A DNA stretch of 64,000 nucleotides from Ridgeia piscesae (Eukaryota > Annelida > Polychaeta > Sabellida > Siboglinidae): assembly GCA_025642075.2 (NCBI GenBank), contig JAODUO010000983.1, positions 109,048 to 173,047 of the forward strand, in the 5' to 3' direction. The translations under genes and the position numbers were made by a program. Positions 1-11,970 of this stretch are shown one piece after another. The stretch's first letter is position 1; every line of letters starts with the position of its first letter. A model generated the notes under the pieces. That model was not told where the DNA came from. It ran no database searches and saw nothing but the letters and a program-made list of their open reading frames with translations.

Positions 1-1236
1 TGCCTGTGGCTTCTGCTCTGCCGTCGGCTTCACGGCACCAATCCAATCGTTTTTCAGACCGATCTATTGTGTAACTAGCGCATGGTTTGTGTGGTGAATT
101 CTTAAGTGTTTGATTAAAACGTGACCAATTCCTTTGATTGCATTTAATTGATCTTTAGGCCCAATACATTTGGTGCAAAGCACTGTTTGTTTGCGCTGAT
201 ATCAATCGCGTTTGTCTCCTGCCAGTTCGCTGTGGCTTCCGCGAATGGGCGATGAACAATAATTATGATATTGAAATGACAGGCTAACAGTTATGTTATG
301 TTTTCACTATATCTACGGAAAAAAAATTACTAGTGCACAAATATACGAATTTGTCAACTGCGTATGAACCGCAGTAGCCTTGAACAACGGTGAATTGCAT
401 TATAAATCGGCACAGTAAATGTGTGATCTAAATTTATATTTTGGGATTGATTGAAAGATCAAGCCTATAGTGAGCGCAACTAGTATAGGTATTAATATGT
501 GACCGACTTCGGCAACACGTCAATTCATTTGTGCGTTTCGGCTACTGAGTGCAAGGTTATGCGAGAGCAGTACTGTGTTATCGTTCCGCCTCAGTTCGCG
601 TCACCAGACGAGGTGCGTTGCCGTTGGCTCTGAATTTATTTCAAAACTGTACACCATTCGCAAATTTTACTCAGTTCAACATTCGACAGTGTATATTATT
701 TTAACATAATAAACATTTACGTTGGTTGTCAATTAGTTTTATAAATCACGCATAGACCGCACAACCAGCACATTGGCTTCGGTTGCTGTTGTGGCGTTTT
801 GGGGGTGGTGGCGCCCCTGGCGGAATATAATCTATAACGCCCCTCGTTTATAACGCGGTTCCATTTCGTGGACCCCAACTACTGTGTTATAGCGAGGCGC
901 GACTGTAGCACAGCTCATTTTACTCACTGATTATAGTACTTTACAAAAATATACAACATTCCTATTCACAAAATGCAAATCACGACTAGAAATAAGGTTG
1001 TCAACTTTGCTGCATATTCACAATTCACAGAGGGAATGCTATAATCAGTGGTCACAGCAAATTAGGGCTATAGAACTGAAGTGGTTAACACTTATGGATA
1101 TTCATGATAGCACACTTGTCAATATGATATTACACAATTGCTTTGGCCTGAGGTGATCTGGATGCCAATAGGCAGACAATATAAAACTGACCAATTATTA
1201 AGAAATGCTGTCAGACTATTACAATGAGACACCTAC
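1..1236. other. CSK intron sequence, no recognised feature
   Basis: This stretch follows the last visible CSK exon on the minus strand and should be intron. I could not match any further kinase exon to it on the minus strand. A short GC-richer patch near 800-900 stands out from AT-rich surroundings but has no identifiable function. The remaining CSK kinase exons must lie to the left of the window. Confidence 0.5.
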
Positions 1237-1339
1237 GTCATGACAGATGCTTCAGCCAGGAACTCTTGCGCGTCCTTGCTGCCGTCCTTCAACGTCTTCA
1301 CCGCCACATTCTGACCATTGTATGTCGCCTTCATGACAC
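1237..1339 (-). CDS. CSK: CSK exon 6, kinase N-lobe
   Basis: The exon is 103 nt between an acceptor ending TGTGTGTAG and donor GTAGGT. It encodes the kinase strand with the catalytic lysine (NVAVKTLK) and helix C (EFLAEASVM). It ends two bases into a threonine codon. The acceptor side merges directly into the 1341-1965 tandem array. Confidence 0.88.
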
Positions 1340-4300
1340 CTACACACACATAAACAACTTACACACCTTTCTCCACTTACACACACAACCAACTTACACA
1401 CCTTTCTCCACTTACACACACAACCAACTTACACACCTTTCTCCACTTACACACACAACCAACTTACACACCTTTCTCCACTTACACACACATGTAACCA
1501 ACATACACACCTTTCTCCACCTACACACCACACACATAACCAACTTACACACCTTTCTCCACCTACACACACATAACCAACTTACACACCTTTCTCCACT
1601 TACATACACAACCAACTTACACACCTTTCTCCACTTACACACACAACCAACTTACACACCTTTCTCCACTTACACACACATGTAACCAACATACACACCT
1701 TTCTCCACCTACACACACATAACCAACTTACACACCTTTCTCCACCTACACACACATAACCAACTTACACACCTTTCTCCACCTACACACACATGTAACC
1801 AACATACACACCTTTCTACACCTACACACACATATAACCAAAATACACACTGTTCTCCACATACACACACAACCAACATACACACCTTTGTCCACTTACA
1901 CACTTATCACCAACTTACACACCTTTCTCCACCTACACACACATCACCAACTTACACACCTGATATTAACATGCCCCAAAAATTCATTACAAGTTACAGC
2001 AAGGACAGAACAATAGCTATGAGGTGGCAGTTTCAACATATTTAGTGTGTAGAAAAACAGTGAGGTGGCCCACCTTACTCATCATATAGCAGGGAAAACA
2101 CTGAAATATTTGTAAATTATTTCAGTGAAAACACTGAAATATTTGTAAATTAGCTCATACGTTAACATGCAAGATGCGTGGACAGTGTTTTGAGATACTG
2201 AACCCCTAAGGTCTCCAACGCCTGGAAAAATTTGGAAAAATTTAATTAAACGTCTGAACCATCCCAGCCAGCTAGATCACATGCAAAATGTCAGCATACA
2301 ACATACATATAGAGAAACACTGTGTTATAACACTGACATTTCAAACTAATTCATAATTGACTCGCATCGATGTGGGTCAAGATGTATTAGCTGTATAATA
2401 AGGAATCTTGTTTTAATGTCTACTGCATTTCCAGAGTGGTACACTACCTGCAAATTCGCCCTTGCCGATGGCTTCCCCCAATTTAATATCTTTGAACTTG
2501 ATGACCCAGCCCTGGTCAACAAAGGCCTGTTTGTCGACGGCGAACTCAAAGTTTCCCTTTTTCTTGAGAGGCTGCCTCAGCTCCGTACACAAACCATCCG
2601 CATCCTTTTCATAGTGCTGTGAGAAACAAAACCAACTTCAGACAATATCTTCTTCATTTATTAATTGGCAAGGCCTATTCCCTCACACATTAATTGGCCG
2701 CACAGTAACTTGTAATGGGCAGTCTGCTGTGTAGAACGTGGGAAAGTTAAACATCAAAGGGTATTGCTGTTAACTCAACAAGCTGTATGAGGTTGTGACA
2801 TTACATGTGACACCGACGTCAGCAAGCTGTATGAGGTTGTAACATTACATGTGACACCGACCTCAGCAAGCTGTATGAGGTTGTAACATTACATGTGACA
2901 CCGACGTCAGCAAGCTGTATGAGGTTGTAACATTACATGTGACACCGACCTCAGCAAGCTGTATGAGGTTGTAACATTACATGTGACACCGACCTCAGCA
3001 AGCTGTGTGAGGTTGTAACATTACATGTGACACCGACCTCAGCAAGCTGTGTGAGGTTGTAACATTACATGTGACACCGACCTCAGCAAGCTGTGTGAGG
3101 TTGTAACATTACATGTGACACCGACCTCAGCAAGCTGTATGAGGTTGTAACATTACATGTGACACCGACCTCAGCAAGCTGTATGAGGTTGTAACATTAC
3201 ATGGGACACCGACCTCAGCAAGCTGTATGAGGTTGTAACATTACATGTGACACCGACCTCAGCAAGCTGTGTGAGGTTGTAACATTACATGTGACACCGA
3301 CCTCAGCAAGCTGTGTGAGGTTGTAACATTACATGTGACACCGACCTCAGCAAGCTGTGTGAGGTTGTAACATTACATGTGACACCGACCTCAGCAAGCT
3401 GTGTGAGGTTGTAACATTACATGTGACACCGACCTCAGCAAGCTGTATGAGGTTGTAACATTACATGTGACACCGACCTCAGCAAGCTGTGTGAGGTTGT
3501 AACATTACATGTGACACGGACCTCAGCAAGCTGTGTGAGGTTGTAACATTACATGTGACACGGACCTCAGCAAGCTGTGTGAGGTTGTAACATTACATGT
3601 GACACCGACCTCAGCAAGCTGTATGAGGTTGTAACATTACATGGGACACCGACCTCAGCAAGCTGTATGAGGTTGTAACATTACATGTGACACCGACCTC
3701 AGCAAGCTGTATGAGGTTGTAACATTACATGTGACACCGACCTCAGCAAGCTGTATGAGGTTGTAACATTACATGTGACACCGACCTCAGCAAGCTGTAT
3801 GAGGTTGTAACATTACATGTGACACCGACCTCAGCAAGCTGTATGAGGTTGTAACATTACATGTGACACCGACCTCAGCAAGCTGTATGAGGTTGTAACA
3901 TTACATGTGACACCGACCTCAGCAAGCTGTATGAGGTTGTAACATTACATGTGACACCGACCTCAGCAAGTTGTATGAGGTTGTAACATTACAAGTGACA
4001 CTGATTACACGTGACACTGACCTCAGCAAGTTGTATGAGGTTGTAACATTACATGTGACACCGACCTCAGCAAGCTGTATGAGGTTGTAACATTACATGT
4101 GACACTGACCTCAGCAAGCTGTATGAGGTTGTAACATTACATGTGACACTGATCTCAGCAAGCTGTATGAGGTTGTAACATTACATGTGACACCGACCTC
4201 AGCAAGTTGTATGAGGTTGTAACATTACATGTGACACCGACCTCAGCAAGCTGTATGAGGTTGTAACATTACATGTGACACCGACCTCAGCAAGCTGTAT

Positions 4301-7300
4301 GAGGTTGTAACATTACATGTGACACCGACCTCAGCAAGCTGTATGAGGTTGTAACATTACATGTGACACCGACCTCAGCAAGCTGTATGAGGTTGTAACA
4401 TTACATGTGACACCGACCTCAGCAAGCTGTATGAGGTTGTAACATTACATGTGACACCGACCTCAGCAAGCTGTATGAGGTTGTAACATTACATGTGACA
4501 CCGACCTCAGCAAGCTGTAGAGGTTGTAACATTACATGTGACACCGACCTCAGCAAGCTGTATGAGGTTGTAACATTACATGTGACACCGACCTCAGCAA
4601 GTTGTATGAGGTTGTAACATTACATGGGACACCGACCTCAGCAAGCTGTCTGAGGTTGTAACATTACATGGGACACCGACCTCAGCAAGCTGTATGAGGT
4701 TGTAACATTACATGTGACACCGACCTCAGCAAGCTGTATGAGGTTGTAACATTACATGTGACACCGACCTCAGCAAGCTGTATGAGGTTGTAACATTACA
4801 TGTGACACCGACCTCAGCAAGCTGTATGAGGTTGTAACATTACACGTGACACCGACCTCAGCAAGCTGTATGAGGTTGTAACATTACACGTGACACCGAC
4901 CTCAGCAAGCTGTATGAGGTTGTAACATTACACGTGACACCGACCTCAGCAAGCTGTATGAGGTTGTAACATTACACGTGACACCGACCTCAGCAAGCTG
5001 TATGAGGTTGTAACATTACACGTGACACCGACCTCAGCAAGCTGTATGAGGTTGTAACATTACACGTGACACCGACCTCAGCAAGCTGTATGAGGTTGTA
5101 ACATTACATGTGACACCGACCTCAGCAAGCTGTATGAGGTTGTAACATTACACGTGACACCGACCTCAGCAAGCTGTATGAGGTTGTAACATTACAGTGA
5201 CACCGACCTCAGCAAGCTGTATGAGGTTGTAACATTACACGTGACACCGACCTCAGCAAGCTGTATGAGGTTGTAACATTACACGTGACACCGACCTCAG
5301 CAAGCTGTATGAGGTTGTAACATTACACGTGACACCGACCTCAGCAAGCTGTATGAGGTTGTAACATTACACGTGACACCGACCTCAACAAGCTGTATGA
5401 GGTTGTAACATTACACGTGACACCGACCTCAACAAGCTGTATGAGGTTGTAACATTACACGTGACACCGACCTCAGCAAGCTGTATGAGGTTGTAACATT
5501 ACACGTGACACCGACCTCAACAAGCTGTATGAGGTTGTAACATTACAAGTGACACCGACCTCAGCAAGCTGTATGAGGTTGTAACATTACACGTGACACC
5601 GACCTCAGCAAGCTGTATGAGGTTGTAACATCACACGTGACACCGACCTCAGCAAGCTGTGTGAGGTTGTAACATCACACGTGACACCGACCTCAGCAAG
5701 CTGTGTGAGGTTGTAACATTACACGTGACACCGACCTCCGCAAGCTGTGTGAGGTTGTAACATTACATGGGACACCGACCTCAGCAAGCTGTATGAGGTT
5801 GTAACATTACATGTGACACCGACCTCAGCAAGCTGTATGAGGTTGTAACATTACATGTGACACCGACCTCAGCAAGCTGTATGAGGTTGTAACATTACAT
5901 GGGACACCGACCTCAGCAAGCTGTATGAGGTTGTAACATTACATGGGACACCGACCTCAGCAAGCTGTGTGAGGTTGTAACATTACATGTGACACAGACC
6001 TCGACGAGCTGTATGAGGTTGTAACATTGCATGTGACACAGACCTCGACGAGCTGTATGAGGTTGTAACATTGCGTGTGACACAGACCTCGACGTGCTGT
6101 ACGAGGTTGTAACATTGCATGTGACACAGACCTCGACGAGCTGTATGAGGTTGTAACATTGCATGTGACCCAGACCTCGACGAGCTGTATGAGGTTGTAA
6201 CATTGCGCGTGACACAGACCTCGATGTGCTGTATGAGGCTGTAACATTGCGTGTGACACTGACCTCGACGAGCTGTACGAGGTTGTAACATTGCGCGTGA
6301 CGGTGTGACACAGACCTCGACGAACTGCATGAGGTTGTAACATTTTGTGTGACACAGACCTCAACAAGCTGTATGAGGTTGTAACATTGCATGTGACACT
6401 GACCTCAACGAGCTGTATGAGGTAATGAGGCTGTAACATTGCATGTGACACTGACCTCACCAAGCTGTATGAGGTAATGAGGCTGTAACATTGTGTGTGA
6501 CACTGACCTCACCAAGCTGTATGAGGTAATGAGGCTGTAACATTTCATGTGACACTGACCTCACCAAGCTGTATGAGGTAATGAGGCTGTAACATTGCGT
6601 GTGACACTGACCTCACCAAGCTGTATGAGGTAATGAGGCTGTAACATTTCATGTGACACTGACCTCACCAAGCTGTATGAGGTAATGAGGCTGTAACATT
6701 GCGTGTGACACTGACCTCACCAAGCTGTATGAGGTAATGAGGATGTAACATTTCATGTGACACTGACCTCACCAAGCTGTATGAGGTAATGAGGCTGTAA
6801 CATTTCATGTGACACTGACTTCACCAAGGTGTATGAAGTAATGAGGTTGTAACATTTCATGTGACACTGACCTCATCAAGCTGTATGAGGTAATGAGGCT
6901 GTAACATTTCATGTGACACTGACCTCACCAAGCTGTATGAGGTAATGAGGCTGTAACATTGCGTGTGACACTGACCTCACCAAGCTGTATGAGGTAATGA
7001 GGATGTAACATTGCGGGTGACACTGACCTCACCAAGCTGTATGAAGTAATGAGGCTGTAACATTTCATGTGACACTGACCTCACCAAGCTGTATGAGGTA
7101 ATGAGGCTGTAACATTTCATGTGACACTGACCTCACCAAGCTGTATGAGGTAATGAGGCTGTAACATTATAGGTGACACTGACCTCACCAAGCTGTATGA
7201 GGTAATGAGGCTGTAACATTTCATGTGACACTGACCTCACGAAGCTGTATGAGGTAATGAGGCTGTAACATTGTGTGTGACACTGACCTCACCAAGCTGT

Positions 7301-10300
7301 ATGAGGTAATGAGGCTGTAACATTGTGTGTGACACTGACCTCACCAAGCTGTATGAGGTAATGAGGATGTAACATTTCATGTGACACTGACCTCACCAAG
7401 CTGTATGGGGTAATGAGGTTGTAACATTGCGTGTGACACTGCCCTCACCAAGCTGTATGAGGTAATGAGGCTGTAACATTGCGTGTGACACTGACCTCAC
7501 CAAGCTGTATGAGGTAATGAGGCTGTAACATTTCATGTGACACTGACCTCACCAAGCTGTATGAGGTAATGAGGCTGTAACATTATAGGTGACACTGACC
7601 TCACCAAGCTGTATGAGGTAATGAGGCTGTAACATTTCATGTGACACTGACCTCACGAAGCTGTATGAGGTAATGAGGCTGTAACATTGTGTGTGACACT
7701 GACCTCACCAAGCTGTATGAGGTAATGAGGATGTAACATTTCATGTGACACTGACCTCACCAAGCTGTATGGGGTAATGAGGTTGTAACATTTCATGTGA
7801 CACTGACCTCACCAAGCTGTATGAGGTAATGAGGCTGTAACATTGCGTGTGACACTGCCCTCACCAAGCTGTATGAGGTAATGAGGCTGTAACATTGCGT
7901 GTGACACTGACCTCACCAAGCTGTATGAGGTAATGAGGCTGTAACATTGTGTGTGACACTGACCTCACCAAGCTGTATGAGGTAATGAGGATGTAACATT
8001 TCATGTGACACTGACCTCACCAAGCTGTATGAGGTAATGAGGCTGTAACATTGTGTGTGACACTGACCTCACCAAGCTGTATGAGGTAATGAGGATGTAA
8101 CATTTCATGTGACACTGACCTCACCAAGCTGTATGAGGTAATGAGGCTGTAACATTGTGTGTGACACTGACCTCACCAAGCTGTATGAGGTAATGAGGAT
8201 GTAACATTTCATGTGACACTGACCTCAACGAGCTGTATGAGGTTGTCGAAGTGCTCGTCCTCGTCTATCGTGAGTTTGTTGTTGCGGATGACGATGTGGT
8301 AATGCTCCACCTTGTTGTTTGCGCACACACACAGCGTGTAGTCCCCGGGGAAGTTGTTGCTCTCCCGCACCAGGAACAGTCCCTCCTCCCGAGAGTGCAA
8401 CAGCTGCTCCGCCTCTTCCCTCTTCAGTCGGCCATGGAACCACCTGGGGAAGGAGGGCAGAGAGGAGGGGTGGGTCGTTGGAGTAGTGGCACAGACGTCA
8501 TGCCAGACAGTGAATTCAACTTGGTAGACAGTGGTCAGTCTACTCAGTGGACAGTGGTCAGCCTACTCAGTGTAGTCTGCTCAATGGACACTGCTTAGTG
8601 GATGATCTACTCAGCAAACAATGATCAGTCTACTCAGTTGTCAGTCTACTGAGTGGTCAGTCAACTCTGTGGTCATTCTACTCAGGTCAGTCAACATAGT
8701 TGCAAGTCTATTCAGTGGTCAGTGTATTCAGTAGGCAGTCAGTGTAGTCTGCTCAGTGGATACTTTGCTTAGTGGACAATATACTCTGTGGACAATGATC
8801 AGTCTACTGAGTGGTCAGTCAACATAATGGTCACTCTTCTCAATGGGGACAGTCTATTCAGTGGTTAGACTCTCAGTGGTCAGTCAACTCAATTGACAGT
8901 CAACTCAGTTGACAGTCAACACAGTCAGCAAGAACACTGGACAATGGTCAGCATACTCACGGCATGGCATGCAGCTTGACCTCCCCTCGTTTCTGTACAT
9001 AGTTGGCAGGGATCATGCCCTCGGTGCCGTTTGACCGCTTCGCCAGGTACCACATGGGGTCCTGCAGCACCAGCACATGCGGTCAACTTGTGTCAAGTAG
9101 AGACTTGTTCAGACAGTTCATAAGTTAATATGGTTATCACTATTGTTAATAACTCTCATGTTTGAGGCCATGTCACTGACAACTTCTCTCACAAAGGACA
9201 CATTTCAGAGGGGGGAGAGGGGGCTGAGGGGAGAGGCAGAGAGAGAGAGGGGTAGAGGTACAGGGAGCGGGAGAGAGAGAGAGGGAGAGAAAGGAAGGAG
9301 GGAGAGAGATAAGTAGGGACAGATAAGGAGGGGGAGAAAGAGGACGGATGCTGAGAGGTGATTTGTCATTTATGTTGAAAACATGTTTTCAAAAAACTAC
9401 CCTCAACAATTCTCAACACATTTTCATTCTACATTCATATTTTGACCACCTCAGTAAAAACCTGTCTGCCTGAAAGAGAAAGTGGACACAGCTTGACCAA
9501 GCTTACGAGGTGACCAGTGACCTGCAAGTGAAAACAGTCACAACCTGGATGCGATACAAAACTTAAAACAAGGCACACAAAACACAACATGGTAAAAACA
9601 ATAAAGAACAAGAGGTTGGTGCTTTGGCATGTGAAACAACAGCAAGAACTCAAGACAGTCTGAACTGGCCAGATCTTGTGTGAGTCTTACATTGACAGCG
9701 TGATAAGGTTAAGTAAGCATGAGTCACTATGAAAGGTATGTTGATGACTCATGGTGTAATGTGTACTCACCCGAGTTGACTTGACAATCACGAGAACTTC
9801 CCGTTTTGAGAATGGCAGATCCTCCTTAGAGTTGCCTTTGAAGTTGTACAACGCTACAACTTCTGTGCCTGGTTTCCATGACTCCTGGGAAGGAACAAGA
9901 CAAACACATGACCATGTATGTGATGAATCACCAAGGCATATTTTAATAGGGGACAGTATCAAAATATAAGTCACTCTCTGTAAAATAATGGTTAATATGG
10001 TACGTATAAATATACATGACCATAACCACTGATCTATGTAATTGGATGATTTATTAATTATATATCAATGACATAATGGCGACACTTGTTCATCAGAAAC
10101 CAGGATTATGTTCAAATTTACATGTCTGGTCCAGTAGGGGTGGGGGAAAAAGTCCTTTTTTTTGGGTGATGTCAGATATCAGGGGCTTTTTTGTGAACGA
10201 CAGTAAAACACATTGATCTTCCCCCACCTCTAGTTCTACGACAGTATGTAACACTAAAATTACACTATATACATATTATGTACGTTAAAAATGTAATTGC

Positions 10301-11906
10301 TACTATCAGCTAATCATGTTGAAACAACACAGCCCCCAACATTGTACTCAGCCTGGGTTTGGGTGGATGCATATATGTGTGTTTGTTTGTCTCAGTGTCT
10401 GTGTGTGTGTGTGTGCATGCATGGTTATATTCAGACCTTGACGCATGACAACATTTTTGCCAGTCACAAATTTTGTGGTAAACATGTACATGTGAACTGA
10501 CATGCCCACAGGCCATTCATGATGTGTTATGACCTGAAATAATCTACAAACACATGCGTGACACCCATTTTCAAAGCCTATGATTTCTGAAGATTTGTTG
10601 TTCCTTAATTGTTTACCCACCCGCCACCCACCTAGTGATATATATATATATATTATGTCTACCCATCCAAGTGACGGGTGGACAGGTCTCTCTAGGTAAA
10701 GCTGTGGTTGTATTATATATGTGTGTGAGTGCATGCGTGAATTATAATGAAAGTCTAATGCATAACACTGCTACATGCATGCTATATTTCACAGTAATCT
10801 CAATGACAGTCTAAATGCTGCCTGATTAGTGGGAACTTTGTGGTTACATATAATGCTATACTAGTATATAATCTTGACTAAACATATGTTAGTAGGTAAA
10901 ATATATTAGTCTGTAAAAGTCTGTTATATTAATCTATAACAGTGGAATATGAGTTACGTGGTGTCAACTGCCTCATGATATCAGAGGGTAGGTTGACATG
11001 AAATGAGTCACATTTACCAAGATACAGAGAATCAATCAGTGCGGTCATCCCTCTACGATTACATGTAAAGCAGTTGGCATACGGCTAAGGGAAAAATCTA
11101 AGTATTTTCCCTGGAAAATGGCCACCAAAGTACTGAACAAGAAATTTGCAACAGAGACTTGGACTAAGGTTCCATTGGAGAATCTTGTAAATCATAAAAA
11201 ACATAACAGCTGACATAAAAACTAATCAAGTTACAAGCTAGGAACAGATATCAAAGTTAAAAGTCCACCAACATACGAAGATATAGGCCTGGGTATCATG
11301 ATGCACACAGTGCACTGTTACAAACAGCCTTAAAGGAAGATAACTTTATCCAGAGGCCTTCTTCTTTTGGACTTATTGAGTTGGTCAATAAAAACCTTCT
11401 TCTTTTGGACGGGTTGAGTTGGTCAATAAAAAGCTTCTTCTTTTGGACTGGTTGAGTTATTCAATAAAAACCTTCTTCTTTGGGACTGGTTGAGTTGGTC
11501 AAAAAAGCTTCTTCTTTTGGACTGGTTGGTTGGGTTGGTCAATAAAAACCTTCTTCTTTTGGACTGGTTGAGTTGGTCAAAAAAACTTCTTCTTTTGGAC
11601 TGGTTGAGTTGGTCAAAAAAACTTCTTCTTTTGGACTTGTTGGGTTGGTCAATAAAAACCTTCTTCTTTTGGACTGTTTGAGTTATTCAATAAAAACCTT
11701 CTTCTTTGGGACTGGTTGAGTTGGTCAATAAAAACCCACTGACATTTATGTAAATTGACCAGACAATTATATATGCATACCAAGGCACAAGTGTTACATT
11801 TGTTGCCTATTCATATTCATTAACCTGACAGACAGCTCAAAAGCCATAACTGATATTGCAGTAATGAAGACTGCCTCACCGTTGGTGCTTTAGGCTTGTC
11901 ACCCAT
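1237..11906 (-). CDS. CSK: CSK, C-terminal Src kinase (partial gene, six exons, 3' part off window)
   Basis: CSK is a cytosolic tyrosine kinase that phosphorylates the inhibitory C-terminal tyrosine of Src-family kinases. Six coding segments join in perfect phase: 11906-11880, 9884-9771, 9061-8961, 8443-8224, 2616-2448 and 1339-1237. They give about 245 residues, against roughly 450 for the whole family protein. Order: short N-terminus, SH3 (about 10-75), SH2 (about 82-155) with the phosphotyrosine-binding arginine in FLVRES (R107), linker, then the start of the kinase domain with the glycine loop GKGEFAG, the catalytic lysine in VAVK (K225) and the helix-C glutamate in FLAEAS (E240). The order SH3-SH2-kinase without an N-terminal SH4 or C-terminal tail tyrosine (not visible) and the close match of the SH2 exon support CSK over other Src-like kinases. 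CHK/MATK is the only close alternative. One oddity is that the third glycine of the loop is alanine, followed by glycine where aspartate is usual, exactly at an exon junction beside a tandem array. Confidence 0.93.
1341..1965. repeat. Minisatellite of about 36 bp abutting the CSK exon 6 acceptor
   Basis: About 17 imperfect copies of a unit built from ACACACC, TTTCTCCAC, TTACACACAC and AACCAAC. The sequence across the exon 6 acceptor (CACCTACACACACATAA on the plus strand, then a CAACTTACACACC stretch) recurs inside the array, for example near 1560 and 1750. The repeat therefore includes the junction rather than merely lying near it. Confidence 0.9.
2448..2616 (-). CDS. CSK: CSK exon 5, SH2-kinase linker and glycine loop
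   Basis: The exon is 169 nt, entered after TTTCTCACAG and left before GTAGTG. It encodes the end of SH2 ([13 protein letters not shown]), the linker and the kinase start through the glycine-rich loop (IGKGEFA). The final base starts a glycine codon finished by the next exon. Confidence 0.92.
2718..2776. repeat. Dispersed repeat copy, related to 12640-12700
   Basis: This segment (core TAGAACGTGGGAAAG, then AAAGGGTATTGC) matches 12640-12700 (TAGAATATGGGAAAGG, then AAGGGTATTGCG) with scattered substitutions. It is an interspersed repeat of unknown class and directly borders the large CSK array. Confidence 0.5.
2772..8223. repeat. 5.4 kb tandem array of 44- and 52-bp units derived from the CSK SH2 exon end
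   Basis: Roughly 115-120 copies fill nearly all of the intron between CSK exons 4 and 5. From about 2790 to 6400 the unit is 44 bp. From about 6410 to 8220 it is 52 bp, enlarged by an extra AATGAGG-type segment. On the minus strand each unit reads CCTCATACAGCTTG, TGAG, then GTCGGTGTCAC or GTCAGTGTCAC, which is the last part of exon 4 plus its 5' splice site. Units near 6000-6400 are closest to the exon (ACGAGCTGTATGAGG on the plus strand). Several sub-blocks are homogenised, such as the ACGTGAC variant at about 4840-5740. Confidence 0.95.
8224..8443 (-). CDS. CSK: CSK exon 4, SH2 domain
   Basis: The exon is 220 nt from acceptor TCCCCAG to donor GTCAGT. It encodes almost the whole SH2 domain, from WFHGRL through GLFLVRES and GDYTLCV to the C-terminal IQLVE. 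The last 24 nt and the donor are the same sequence that is repeated more than a hundred times in the following intron. The true junction is fixed by phase and by homology, since LVE runs into HYEKDADGL in the next exon as in vertebrate CSK. Confidence 0.95.
8505..8960. repeat. Degenerate minisatellite in the CSK intron between exons 3 and 4
   Basis: Irregular repeats of AGTCTACTCAGTGG and CAGTGGTCAGTC with variable spacing. The sequence at the exon 3 donor (ATGGTCAGCATACTCAC on the plus strand) is a recognisable relative of array units such as GTGGTCAGCCTACTCAG near 8555. Confidence 0.75.
8961..9061 (-). CDS. CSK: CSK exon 3, C-terminal half of SH3
   Basis: The exon is 101 nt between acceptor GTGCTGCAG and donor GTGAGT. 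It encodes the SH3 end with the W-Y-x-A-K-R strand and the conserved [11 protein letters not shown] ending, then a short linker. It ends two bases into a proline codon that is completed by the next exon. Confidence 0.93.
9190..9345. repeat. Purine-rich GA tract in a CSK intron
   Basis: About 150 bp of nearly pure A and G on the plus strand (GAGAGAGAGGG type). Pyrimidine-rich on the minus, coding strand. No other function is evident. Confidence 0.8.
9771..9884 (-). CDS. CSK: CSK exon 2, N-terminal half of SH3
   Basis: The exon is 114 nt (38 codons), entered after CCTTCCCAG and left before GTGAGT. It encodes the SH3 start, including the ALYNF motif and the acidic EDLPF segment that forms the ligand surface. 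Both junctions are phase 0. Confidence 0.93.
10520..10700. repeat. Dispersed repeat with 'acccatcca' motif, copy 1
   Basis: This segment shares an ordered series of blocks with 34040-34240: ATGACCTGAAAT, CTACAAACA, CATTTTCA, TACCC-x-CC, then ACCCATCCA, GGTCTCT and TAAAGCT. A weaker copy is near 37960-38045, and the ACCCATCCACCC block is also the core of the 63-bp array at 59262. It is an interspersed element of unknown class. Confidence 0.55.
11340..11735. repeat. 38-bp minisatellite in CSK intron 1
   Basis: About ten copies of a unit containing GGTCAATAAAAACC, TTCTTCTTTTGGAC and TGGTTGAGTT, with some shorter copies lacking part of the AATAAAA block. No similarity to the neighbouring exon was seen. 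Confidence 0.9.
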
Positions 11907-11970
11907 TGTTGCTGACTGGAGCAACTCTCCCCGCCCACGACTTCAGTGTGATGTAACCTCGGTAGACAAT
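11880..11970 (-). CDS. CSK: CSK exon with translation start (5'UTR plus nine codons)
   Basis: On the minus strand an acceptor (TTTTCAG) at 11977-11971 precedes the exon and a donor GTGAGG follows at 11879. The start codon is at 11906-11904 and the nine codons read MGDKPKAPT, ending in phase 0. The next exon opens in phase 0 with [15 protein letters not shown]. The acceptor means at least one non-coding exon lies further upstream, which I could not locate. Confidence 0.8.

Noticed and set aside
5913..6463. Repetitive minus-strand frames with [11 protein letters not shown] peptides
   Set aside because: They are repeat copies of the CSK exon end plus intron, not separate genes.
2772..8223. CRISPR-like appearance of regular 44-bp repeats
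   Set aside because: The units are contiguous with no unique spacers, lie in a eukaryotic intron and derive from the adjoining exon.
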